Source: JANWVO01 sp964458495 (GTDB lineage Bacteria; Acidobacteriota; Terriglobia; Bryobacterales; Bryobacteraceae). From it: a stretch of DNA of 64,000 nucleotides. The stretch lies in the NCBI GenBank assembly GCA_964458495.1, contig CAYWJB010000006.1, positions 124,001-188,000 on the forward strand, given 5' to 3'. Shown one piece after another: positions 17,482 through 25,360 of this stretch (position 1 is the first letter of the stretch; the number at the start of each line of letters is the position of its first letter). Under the pieces are notes generated by a model that was not told where the DNA came from, did no database searches, and saw only the letters and a list, made by a program, of their open reading frames with translations. The position numbers and the translations under genes are program-made.

Positions 17482-19845
17482 ATGAGCAGGCAGCGGCATT
17501 CTCCTTCGTGTTTCGGGTTGGCGGTTGTACGGGGCTGGTTCGGCACGGGTGCTTTCTCGCTGGCGGCCGTGACGCTGGTGGTCGTGCTGGCGCTTGCCGG
17601 CTGTTCGCCCGCCAAGCGGATGGTGGCGGAGCGGTATCACCGGCAGGGGCTGGAGCTGCTGGAGAAGAAGAGATACGACGAAGCGGCGCTCGCCTTCCGG
17701 AAGGCCATCCAGAAGAGCCCGGACTGGGGGGAGCCCTATTACCGGCTGGCGCTCTGCGACCTGGAAAAGGGCGGCGACGCGACGCGGGCGCTGATGGCGC
17801 TCCGGCAGGCGATGGCGCTGATGCCGGAGAACGAAGATGTGAAGATCCGCCTGGCGGGGCTGCACATTCTGGCGTATTTGCAGCACGGCGCGATTGAGGA
17901 TTTTCCGCTCAAACAGGCCCACGAAATCGCCGATAGCCTGCTGAAAAAGAGACCGGATTCCTTCGAGGGTCAAATGCTGGCCGGGCAGGTAGCGCTGCTC
18001 GAAAAGAAGCCCAACGAGGCGCTCGCGTGGTTTGAAAAGGCCCTGAAGCAGAAGCCCGGCTCGGCGATGGCGGCGGCCAGCTCGGGCATCACGCTGCTGG
18101 CGCTCGGGAAGGACGAGGAAGGCGAGCGGCTGGTGCGCCAGGCGCTGGAAATGGATGCGAAGCTCGGGCCGGCCTGGGACGCGCTCTACAACCTGCATGT
18201 CCGCCAGAAGAAATTCGCCGAAGCCGAGGCGGTATGCAGGGCGCGGATCGAAAAAAGCCCGGCAGACCCGGTCGGGCGGCTGATGCTGGCCAACTACTTC
18301 TTCCGGATGCAGAAGCCGAAGGAGATGGAACAGGCGCTCGAGCCGCTGGCGGGCGGGCAGTATGAGAACGGCCGGATGGCGGCCGGGGATTTCTACCGCA
18401 GCATCGGGCGGATTGCCGAGGCCCGCGCGCACTATGAGGCGGGGCTGAAGGCGACGGAAAAAGATGCCGCGCGGCGCACTGAATATCGGAAGCGTCTGGC
18501 AAGCCTGCTGCTGCTGGAAGGCAAGCGCGACGAGGCGGAGAAAGCTTACGCCGACGTGCTGGAGGACGCGCCGAAGGACCCGGAAAGCCGCGCGCGGCGC
18601 GCGTTGCTGCTGCTCGACAAGGACGCCGCGGCGGCGCTGCGGGAGTTCCGGCAGCTGGCGAAGGACGTCCCCGCCAATCCGGTGATCCGCTTCAATCTCG
18701 GCCTGGCGCTGCTCGCGAACCGGAAAATGGACGAGGCGCGGACGGCGTTTCTCGAGGCGGCGCGGATGCAGCGCAATTTCCTCGAGCCGCGGCTGGCGCT
18801 GGCGCAGATGGCGATGGACCGCGAACAGTGGCGCGAATTGCAGCAAACCGCCGCCGATATTCTGACGATCAACCCGCGCCATCCCGAGGGCCGTTATTTC
18901 CGCGCCGCGGCCTATACAGGGCTGGGAAACTACGACGAGGCGCGCAAAATTCTCGCCGAATTGCTGAAGGAATTCCCCAATTATCGCGAGGCCCATTTGC
19001 AGATGGCGTTCCTCGACCTGGCCGAGCGCCGCTACGCGCAGGCCGAGGCGAGGCTCCGCGAGCTGTATGAGAAGACGCGCGACGTGCGGGCGCTGACCGG
19101 GCGCGTGGAGGTGGAGCTGGCGCAGAACCGGCAGAAGGAGGGGCTCGCTCTGGCGCAGGCGGAGCTGGCCAAGAACCCCGACGACGCCCGGCTGCGGCTG
19201 CTGGTGGCGCGCACGGCGCTGCGCGCGGCCGATTACCCGCTGGCCGTGCGCGAGCTGATCCGGCTGGCGGAAAGGGACCCGAACTGGGACTACCTGTACC
19301 TGCTGCTTGGGCAGGCGCACCAGCTCAACGGGGACCTGCCGCGGGCGATTCTCGCCTTCCAGCGCGCGCTGCAGATCACGCCGGCGAGTCTCGAAGCGAC
19401 GCTGCGGCTGGCCTACGCCTACGAGTCGGCGGGTCGGTACCAGGAGGCGATCGCCGCTTACCGCAAGGCTCTGGAATTGAATCCGAACACGCCGATTGCG
19501 ATGAACAACCTGGCCTATCTGTTGAGCGAGCACGGGGGTGATCTCGACGAGGCGCTGCGGCTGGCGCAGCTGGCGCTGCAACGGCTGCCGCAGCAGCGCT
19601 ACATTGCCGACACGGTGGGCTGGATTTTCTACAAGAAAAACGACCTGGAATCGGCGATGCAGATCTTCCAGGGGTTGGTGAAAAAATACCCGGATGAACC
19701 GGCATTCCGGTTTCATTACGGCGCGGCGTTGTTGAAAAAGGGGGACAAAACGCGGGCGAGGGCGGAATTGCAGGCGGCGCTGGAGAGCAAGCCGCCGGCG
19801 GACATCGAGAAGAAAGTGAAGGAACTGCTGGCGCAGGCGGGCTGA
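17482..19845 (+). CDS. Large TPR lipoprotein, PrsT-like
   Basis: A 787-residue outer- or inner-membrane lipoprotein: lipobox LAGC with the lipidated Cys41 after a hydrophobic stretch, then TPR repeats nearly to the end (for example AYESAGRYQEAIAAYRKALE and MNNLAYLLSEHG). Its length and architecture match the PEP-CTERM-system TPR lipoprotein PrsT, which occurs in exosortase genomes, though other TPR lipoproteins look alike. The ATG at 17482 has AAGGA about 9 bases upstream and gives the lipobox; the upstream ATG at 17320 adds an unlikely extension. A TonB-like gene follows after 9 bp. Confidence 0.82.
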   Translation: MSRQRHSPSCFGLAVVRGWFGTGAFSLAAVTLVVVLALAGCSPAKRMVAERYHRQGLELLEKKRYDEAALAFRKAIQKSPDWGEPYYRLALCDLEKGGDATRALMALRQAMALMPENEDVKIRLAGLHILAYLQHGAIEDFPLKQAHEIADSLLKKRPDSFEGQMLAGQVALLEKKPNEALAWFEKALKQKPGSAMAAASSGITLLALGKDEEGERLVRQALEMDAKLGPAWDALYNLHVRQKKFAEAEAVCRARIEKSPADPVGRLMLANYFFRMQKPKEMEQALEPLAGGQYENGRMAAGDFYRSIGRIAEARAHYEAGLKATEKDAARRTEYRKRLASLLLLEGKRDEAEKAYADVLEDAPKDPESRARRALLLLDKDAAAALREFRQLAKDVPANPVIRFNLGLALLANRKMDEARTAFLEAARMQRNFLEPRLALAQMAMDREQWRELQQTAADILTINPRHPEGRYFRAAAYTGLGNYDEARKILAELLKEFPNYREAHLQMAFLDLAERRYAQAEARLRELYEKTRDVRALTGRVEVELAQNRQKEGLALAQAELAKNPDDARLRLLVARTALRAADYPLAVRELIRLAERDPNWDYLYLLLGQAHQLNGDLPRAILAFQRALQITPASLEATLRLAYAYESAGRYQEAIAAYRKALELNPNTPIAMNNLAYLLSEHGGDLDEALRLAQLALQRLPQQRYIADTVGWIFYKKNDLESAMQIFQGLVKKYPDEPAFRFHYGAALLKKGDKTRARAELQAALESKPPADIEKKVKELLAQAG

Positions 19846-19854
19846 GGAGCGGCC

Positions 19855-20859
19855 ATGAGGGGCAGGGCGGCGGAAGCGGAGGCAGCTTCGGCGGCGGCGC
19901 GCGACGCTCCGCGTCTGGCTTCGTGCGAGGAGTTGCAGGAGCGCGGGCAGGGGCTGTGGTGGGGCTCGCAACTGGTGTCGCTGGCGCTGCATGCGGCAGC
20001 GGTTGCGTGGATCGTGCAGGCGGGGGTGATCGTGATCGAATACACGCAGCGCTACGGGTACGGCTACCAGTTCGGGCAGGCGGTGTTGCTGGCGTCGCCG
20101 CTGTTCGAACTGGGCGAGCGCAGTCCGCTGCGGGGCAGGGAGCGCAACATCCCGCTTTCGGCGCTGGCGCCGCAGGAGAAGCTCTACGCGCCGGACTTGC
20201 GGCGGCTGCTGGAGAGGCGCGCGGCGCAGGACGCGCGCGCGGGGCGGGAGGGTGCGGCGGAGGAGCGGCGATCCTACGGGGAGGCAAGCCCGGTGGCGCT
20301 GTCGATTCCTTTCAGCGGCGGCGGGGGGGCGCTGCCGGCGGGCTCGGTGCCGGAGCGGGTGGGCGCCGGCGCGGCGGCGCCGTTTGATCTGGTGCCGCCG
20401 AGCAACACGCGGGCGCGGCGGGCAGGCGGCGAGCGCTTGGTGGTGGTGCGGGTGGGCGACGCGGGGGTGGCGGGAGGAGGAGCGAGGGAGGGGCTGCGGC
20501 TGCCCGCTTCGCCCGCTCGGGTGGCGATCGGCGTGGAAGCGGCAGTGGACGCGGGCGCTGCGCCGGAGATGGAGGAGTGGCTGCGGGTGCTGGTGGCGCG
20601 GCTCAGGCGGGCGAGCTTCGAGCTGCTGTCTGACAGGCGCGACGCGGGAGCTCCGGGGATGGCGGTGCTGCGCGCGGAGGCGGATCGGACGGGGCGGATC
20701 GTGAAGCACGATGTGGCGGTGCCGTCGGGCAATGCGGCGCTGGACCGGCTGGCGGCGGCGCTGTTGGATGCGCTGCCGGCGTGGCAGCCGCTGCCGGGCG
20801 CGCTGCCGGGGGAGCGCCTTGCGGTGACGGTGCGCGTGCGGTATTTCCCGCGGCAGTAG
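19855..20859 (+). CDS. Membrane-anchored protein with TonB-like C-terminal domain
   Basis: A 334-residue protein with a cytoplasmic N-terminus, one membrane helix (about residues 38-58, LVSLALHAAAVAWIVQAGVI), a low-complexity Arg/Ala/Gly linker, and a C-terminal domain at about residues 240-334. That domain resembles TonB or TonB-like energy-coupling domains (AEADRTGRIVKHDVAVPSGNAALDRLAAALL). GAGGAG precedes the ATG. It is 9 bp after the TPR lipoprotein, so both are probably co-expressed. The Pro-rich spacer of classical TonB is replaced by an Arg/Ala/Gly-rich one, so true TonB function is uncertain. Confidence 0.6.
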   Translation: MRGRAAEAEAASAAARDAPRLASCEELQERGQGLWWGSQLVSLALHAAAVAWIVQAGVIVIEYTQRYGYGYQFGQAVLLASPLFELGERSPLRGRERNIPLSALAPQEKLYAPDLRRLLERRAAQDARAGREGAAEERRSYGEASPVALSIPFSGGGGALPAGSVPERVGAGAAAPFDLVPPSNTRARRAGGERLVVVRVGDAGVAGGGAREGLRLPASPARVAIGVEAAVDAGAAPEMEEWLRVLVARLRRASFELLSDRRDAGAPGMAVLRAEADRTGRIVKHDVAVPSGNAALDRLAAALLDALPAWQPLPGALPGERLAVTVRVRYFPRQ

Positions 20860-21033
20860 CGGGGTGGCTTTTGGGTGGGACCTGCCGGCGCGGAGTGTGC
20901 CCGTGCGGCTGGGTGGCTTCCCCTTCCGCCGCGGTGGCGGGGGCGGGATCCGCGCCGGCGGCGGAGCGCCACGGGACGGGCGCAGCGGCAGCTCCCGGAG
21001 CGAGCGCCGGAATTCGAGGGCCGGGCGGGAGCG

Positions 21034-21067
21034 CCGGCGGCGCCGCCGCCGGTTGCCTCTGTTGCTT
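21034..21067 (+). terminator. Possible terminator between convergent genes
   Basis: Perfect 8-bp stem CCGGCGGC/GCCGCCGG around GCC (21034-21052), followed by a T-rich but broken tract. It lies 175 bp after the TonB-like gene and just before the end of the convergent gene. Confidence 0.4.
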
Positions 21068-21346
21068 CTACTGCGTCTCCCCGGTGACCGGATCGATGAT
21101 CGAGGTGACCATGCTGACCCGGTCTGCCGGGAAGCCGCCGAGTTCGGCGTGGCGGCGGATGGCGGCCTCGTCGGGTGCGATGTAGACGCAGTAGATCTTG
21201 TCCTCTGTGACGTAGCTGTGGATCCACTGGATCTGCGGACCCATGCTGCGGAGCACGCCGCAGGACTTGTTGCTGATGGCCTGCAACTGGCTTGGCGAGA
21301 GGCTGCCGGCGCCAGCGACATTCCTCTCGATCAGGAATTTGGGCAT
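21068..21346 (-). CDS. DUF4242 domain protein
   Basis: A 92-residue single-domain ferredoxin-fold-like protein of the DUF4242 family (some members are described as nickel-binding). Conserved blocks are visible: MPKFLIERN, MGPQIQWIHSYVTEDKIYCVYIA (quoted in part as QWIHSYVTEDK and IYCVYIAPDEAAIRRHAE), and GGFPADRVS near the end. The physiological role is not known. The open frame runs further upstream, but the ATG at 21346 matches the family start. A TACAAT -10-like box ends only 6 bases before it, suggesting a leaderless message. Confidence 0.85.
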   Translation of the reverse strand: MPKFLIERNVAGAGSLSPSQLQAISNKSCGVLRSMGPQIQWIHSYVTEDKIYCVYIAPDEAAIRRHAELGGFPADRVSMVTSIIDPVTGETQ

Positions 21347-22103
21347 GGGGCCATTGTAGGGGGTACGGCATCCGGGCGCCAGCCGGTGGCGGCGTTCACG
21401 GGGGATGCGGGAGCCCCGGGCTTCCGGGGGACGGAGCGAAAGGGGGAGGCACACGGCCGATTACCGGGAGTTTCCCGGCTCGATCTTCCGCACGGCGGGC
21501 TAAAGCTCGCGCGGGTTCTGCCGATCTGAAGAGCAGTGATTGCTACCGAAAGGAGGTGAACGTCCTGGTAGATCATCACTCAGGGCGGTCTCGAAGGGGT
21601 TCGGAAGCGCTGCCCCGCCTCCACCGGCTGAGGTAACCCGGGAGGTTCCAGCCAGCGGTGCGTACCGCGTTGTGGGCGGAGATGACAGCGAGCGCCGTGC
21701 AGGCTACGGCTGAGCCGGCTGAGGCTCCCGGTTCGAGATCGCCCTGGCGGAAAGATGGCGAGGGTGGGACGTCCGTGGAGGGGATCTCCTTCCGGTTGCG
21801 TCCGGCGATTGCCGTGGCGACAGGGTCGTGGCGGGCGTGCGGCTCCGTGGGGTGGAGGGATTCCGAACCGTCCGTTTCTACAGCCGCAATTTCGACGGGC
21901 TGGTAGGTGCGGCGTCTCTGTTTCCGTTCCGAGACGCACAGATGGCGCGCAACCGGTTTTCTGTGTCCGGGCATGGACCAAGCGGCCGTGCAGCATGGCA
22001 GGCTGCGGCGGCAGGGGATTTGCACCGTTGGAACCGCGGGAGGATGCGCCTCCCCGAAGCAGGTGGCAGCGGACTTGAGCGGCCCACCGCCGGGGAGATG
22101 GAG
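21347..22103. other. 757-bp gap with a conserved-looking leader and small open frames
   Basis: No established gene is recognised. At 21543-21569 there is a hairpin whose loop holds a long perfect match to the 16S anti-Shine-Dalgarno. It is followed by a 23-codon frame starting at CTG (21565-21636) and an 82-residue frame starting at GTG (21658-21906). Both are uncertain and are treated under findings. The rest, to the tRNA, shows nothing recognisable. Confidence 0.4.
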
Positions 22104-22180
22104 TGGCAGGACCGGCAGGACTCGAACCTGCGACCCTCTGCTTAGAAGGCAGATGCTCTATCCATCTGAGCTACGGTCCC
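22104..22180 (-). tRNA. tRNA-Arg (TCT anticodon)
   Basis: A complete cloverleaf on the minus strand. The acceptor is GGGACCG pairing with CGGTCCT (one terminal G-U). The D arm contains TAGCTCAGATGGATAGAGCA, the anticodon stem is TCTGC/GCAGA with loop CTTCTAA, the variable loop has 5 bases, and the T arm is GCAGG-TTCGAGT-CCTGC. Discriminator G and an encoded CCA end are present (77 nt with CCA). It reads AGA codons, rare in such a G+C-rich genome. Confidence 0.97.
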
Positions 22181-22670
22181 GCAAGCGTGTCTTCTCCCAT
22201 GATAGAACCTCGCCTTCGATGCTTCCACACATCCGCGGACTGCCGCGGCTGATTCGAAGTTTCCATTCGGGATCCGAACCGGGACTCCACACGGTTGGCT
22301 CTGGAGCGTTCCCGGAAGCTGCTTGCGCGCAACCGCCGTGCTCGCGCCGGTTCTCACCGCTCCGGGCGGCACACGACCGCTCATGGCAGCAGCCAGGAAT
22401 GCGGCTTTGAGGCAAGGGCGCCAGAGAGAGTGTCCATCGGGCGGGCCACAACCACGGAGATGAGAACACCGCCGCATCGCCAAGCGGGGCGGCAGCGCGG
22501 CGGCGCATCCTCATTCACGCCGTCCTGCGGCGCGGTGTAGCGCACGCAGGGTATCGCCTTCGGCGGGCGGGGAGCGCCGCAGGCGGGAAGGACGTTGTGC
22601 CGGGCGGTGGCGGAGCGCTCCGGGAGCGGCACGGCGGGGCTTCCAGCAAGCACGCAAATGGAGGGACTGA
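22181..22670. other. Gap with repeat copy, no clear gene
   Basis: 490 bp between the tRNA and the beta-helix gene. Besides the repeat copy at 22491-22596, open frames on both strands lack plausible starts or recognisable products. Confidence 0.5.
22491..22596. repeat. Dispersed repeat, copy 1
   Basis: The first 32 bp (22491-22522, beginning GGCAGCGCGGCGG) are identical to 22688-22719, and about 75 bp beyond remain similar. On the minus strand both copies can encode the tail GVNEDAPPRCRPA. Confidence 0.7.
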
Positions 22671-23831
22671 TCAACGGCCCGCGGGCCGGCAGCGCGGCGG
22701 CGCATCCTCATTCACGCCGGCGGGCGGCGCGGCTTCAAGGGCCCCGGGCGTTGCCGCCGACGGGCGGGGTGCGCCGCACGCGGGGTGGAGGTACTGCTGC
22801 GTGGGGGCCAAGCCTTCGGGCGGCGGCGCCGCCGGACGCTCCACCTTCCGGGGCCGAAAGTCGAGTCCGGCGAGATCCGCCATGGAAGACAGAGGGAGGC
22901 GCAAGTCTCCGGCGCCGGCTTGCAACACGGCGTTGGTGATCCTTCCCTCGCCGCAGAACAGGTTGTTGCGGAACACCGGCCCGCGGGGCCCGCCGCGGCC
23001 GATCCACACGACAGTGCCCTGCGGGGAGCCCAGATTCACGATCGTGTTGTGGATGAGGCGCAGGGAGGTGTCCGGCCGCGGGGCCGGCACCTCGTGGCCG
23101 ACGGCGATCAGGTTCTCGTTGTGGCCCGACGGGCGCTGCACGATGATGTTGCCGAGCAGCAGCGCGACGCCGCCTTCGGGCAGGTCGGCCTCATAGCTGG
23201 CCGTGCCCGACCCCGTGTCGAGGTAATTGTACAGGAGGTTGGTTTCCGCCGCACGGCTTTTCACCAAATGCCCTTCGCGGGCGCCGTGGGACCAGCAAAA
23301 ACGCATGGTGAATTTGGCGATGCGGCCGACGTAAATATTGTGCGAGTATCCGTCTCCGTGCCCGTTTTCGTCGAACTCGGAGTATTCCACAAACAACTCG
23401 GATTCCGGATTGTTCCAGGTGAGAATTCCGTTTTCGTTGTTGCGGAATGCACAGTCGCGCACGGTGAGCCGGCGTCCCTCGAAGCGGATGCCGGCGCCGT
23501 TCTTGTCGGGGGCGCGCGCGCCGGTGAATTCGATGTTTTCGACGGCGACGTCCCCGCCGCCGATGACCCAGACGGCTTTGCCCTGCGCCGTGTGCCCGCC
23601 GGCGTCGATCCGCGGGCGCCCGCCGGTGCCGCGCAGCGTGAGGCGGTCTTGTGCAAAGGCGCACACATCGCCTGTGTAATCGCCGCCGGCGTGGATCTCG
23701 ATCAGGTCCCCTGGCGAGGCGGCCCGGATGGCCTGGCAGGGCGTGCCGTAACGCTGGCCGGGGCCGACGCGGCGCACCTCGGCTGTCAACAGGAGAGGAG
23801 CACAGGCGGCCAGCAGCCATCGCGGGGACAT
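22671..23831 (-). CDS. Secreted right-handed beta-helix (polysaccharide-lyase-like) protein
   Basis: A 386-residue exported protein with a short signal peptide (MSPRWLLAACAPLLLTA). Parallel beta-helix coils include NNENGILTWNNPESELFVEYS, shown here as NNENGILTWNN and ELFVEYSEFDENG, then HNIYVGRIAKF and LIHNTIVN. The pattern resembles Beta_helix/NosD-type domains in polysaccharide-binding or lyase proteins; catalytic residues could not be assigned. The last 40 or so residues are rich in Pro/Ala and come from a dispersed repeat (22688-22798), so the original stop may have been displaced. It follows the polymerase-like gene by 3 bp on the same strand. Confidence 0.75.
   Translation of the reverse strand: MSPRWLLAACAPLLLTAEVRRVGPGQRYGTPCQAIRAASPGDLIEIHAGGDYTGDVCAFAQDRLTLRGTGGRPRIDAGGHTAQGKAVWVIGGGDVAVENIEFTGARAPDKNGAGIRFEGRRLTVRDCAFRNNENGILTWNNPESELFVEYSEFDENGHGDGYSHNIYVGRIAKFTMRFCWSHGAREGHLVKSRAAETNLLYNYLDTGSGTASYEADLPEGGVALLLGNIIVQRPSGHNENLIAVGHEVPAPRPDTSLRLIHNTIVNLGSPQGTVVWIGRGGPRGPVFRNNLFCGEGRITNAVLQAGAGDLRLPLSSMADLAGLDFRPRKVERPAAPPPEGLAPTQQYLHPACGAPRPSAATPGALEAAPPAGVNEDAPPRCRPAGR
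22688..22798. repeat. Dispersed repeat, copy 2, inside a gene end
   Basis: Its first 32 bp are identical to copy 1 (22491-22522). The copy covers the end of the beta-helix reading frame and encodes its last 40 or so residues. Confidence 0.7.
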
Positions 23832-23834
23832 ACT

Positions 23835-25031
23835 TCAATCATGGGTAGCGGCCGGCGGGTTGTCCAGCAGGTCGGCGCCGCGCATGAGCGCCGCGGCGCC
23901 GAAGCGCCGGCGCACGGCATCGAGCACGGCGGCGGCGCGGCGGCGGCGTTCGCGCTCTTCGGCGTTGACTTCGAACAGGGGCAACTGCGCTCCCGGGCGG
24001 TAGACGCGGCCGGCGCAGAGCGTCATCGCACGGAGGCGCACCCGGCGCGTCCAGGCGCTTTCGAGCAGCGCGGGCATCCGCGGCAGCACGTCGTCCTCGA
24101 GGCAGGTGGGTTCGGGCAGATCGAGTGAAGAGCGGGATTCGGCGCGGTCGGTGTAGCGCAGTTCGAGCGTCAGCCGCCGCACCTCCACCTGTGCGGCGCG
24201 CACCTGCGCCATCACCCGTTCCAGCATCCCGCGCAGCGCCGCCAGCAGCAGCGGCTCCTGCCAGGCGTCTTCGGCGAACTCGATCCGCTCCGCCCAGCCT
24301 TCTTCCGCATTCTTGCGCCGCGCGCCCACGGGCTCGTCGGCGATGCCCTGCGCCTGCCGGATCAGCGGCAGCGCGCGGCGTCCGAGCACCGCCCCCAGCG
24401 CATCCACGGGCATCTGCGCCACCTGCCCGATGCGATGGATGCCCGCCAAATCCAAAGCCTCCAGCGCCTCGCGGTTCAGCCCCGGCAAGGCGGCCACGGG
24501 CAACGGGGCGAGGAAGGCGCGCTCCTGGCCTGCCGGAACCACCAGATGCCCGGCGGGCTTGCGCACGCGGGCGGCGAGTCTGGAAACCAGCTTGTTGGAG
24601 GCGAGCCCCGTGGAGATCGAGACGTGCAGCCACTGCCGGACGGTGGTCTGGATGCGTTCCATCACAGCGCGCGGGTGTTGTGCGTTTACACGTTCCGTAC
24701 CGGTGAGGTCGAGCCAGGCGGCGCCGACCGAAGCCGGCTCCACCAAAGGAGTCGCTTCGCGGCAGAGCCAGAGGATCTCGTCGAAGAACCGCTCGTACAA
24801 TTCAAAGTGCGCCGGGACCACGACCAGATCCGGCACGGCGCGCCGCGCCCGCCCCACGGGCCATCCGGGGCGGATGCCGAGCCGCCGCGCTTCCATGCTG
24901 GCCGAGAGCACGACGCCGCGGCGCTCGCCGCCCACCACCACAGCGCGCCCGCGCAGGCGGCGGTCGGCCGCCTGTTCGATGGAGGCGAAGAAACGGTCGC
25001 CGTCCCAGTGGGCTACGGTTCTGGGCGCCAC
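23835..25031 (-). CDS. Y-family DNA polymerase homologue (ImuB-like), part of active site altered
   Basis: A 398-residue translesion-polymerase homologue. The first catalytic block HWDGDRFFASIEQ (residues 8-20) aligns with the HIDMDAFFASVE of DinB and keeps both Asp. The second block, SIDEAYLD in DinB, is SVGAAWLD (101-108), so the paired Asp-Glu is Gly-Ala. Thumb/little-finger regions follow (GLASNKLVSRLAARV, LPGLNREALEALD). A beta-clamp motif QLPLF sits at 349-353. Loss of the acidic pair and the clamp motif resemble ImuB, a non-catalytic partner of DnaE2. The frame runs open to 25247, but GTG 25031 lies next to the core and 6 bases after a TACACT box. No imuA or dnaE2 is adjacent. Confidence 0.8.
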   Translation of the reverse strand: MAPRTVAHWDGDRFFASIEQAADRRLRGRAVVVGGERRGVVLSASMEARRLGIRPGWPVGRARRAVPDLVVVPAHFELYERFFDEILWLCREATPLVEPASVGAAWLDLTGTERVNAQHPRAVMERIQTTVRQWLHVSISTGLASNKLVSRLAARVRKPAGHLVVPAGQERAFLAPLPVAALPGLNREALEALDLAGIHRIGQVAQMPVDALGAVLGRRALPLIRQAQGIADEPVGARRKNAEEGWAERIEFAEDAWQEPLLLAALRGMLERVMAQVRAAQVEVRRLTLELRYTDRAESRSSLDLPEPTCLEDDVLPRMPALLESAWTRRVRLRAMTLCAGRVYRPGAQLPLFEVNAEERERRRRAAAVLDAVRRRFGAAALMRGADLLDNPPAATHD

Positions 25032-25360
25032 GTCTACAGTGTAAAAAATTACACCAGCGAGCGCCAGCCGGCCGGATACAACGCCGCCGGGAGGCGCCCC
25101 CTGGCGCGCTTCCCGGCGGGAAAGGTGCAGCCGGCGGCTGCGGCCTGCGAACCACGGCAGGTTCAAGGCCGCAGGACGTGGGGCTTGCGGGCGCGCAGAA
25201 GCGGCCGGAATCATGGAAAGTATATGAGAGATTCCGGCGTTCCGCAAGAGAATTCCTGCCTGGTTCGCCCGTAGCCGGGGCCCAAGGCGGGAACCGGCAA
25301 CCGCAATTCCAGCCAGAAGTCCGGCTGGCTTCTCACCGCGGGGGCGGGAAATGGCTCAGC
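25032..25360. other. Gap upstream of the polymerase-like gene
   Basis: Apart from the palindrome and promoter-like box at 25038-25054, nothing recognisable is seen. The polymerase reading frame stays open to 25247, but this part is low-complexity. Confidence 0.5.
25038..25054 (-). promoter_or_regulatory. 16-bp palindrome overlapping a -10 box
   Basis: Perfect inverted repeat GTGTAA-AAAA-TTACAC (25039-25054). On the minus strand its inner edge forms TACACT (25043-25038), a -10-like box ending 6 bases before the GTG. The position fits a repressor site, plausibly for the SOS repressor given the gene, but the LexA motif of this lineage was not checked. Confidence 0.5.

Noticed and set aside
16846..21321. 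1491-codon open frame on the minus strand
   Set aside because: It runs antisense to the TPR lipoprotein and TonB-like genes, is Arg/Pro/His-rich without domains, and results from high G+C content.
23835..25247. Polymerase gene starting at the most upstream codon (25247)
   Set aside because: The extra 72 residues are low-complexity and cover the palindrome and promoter box.
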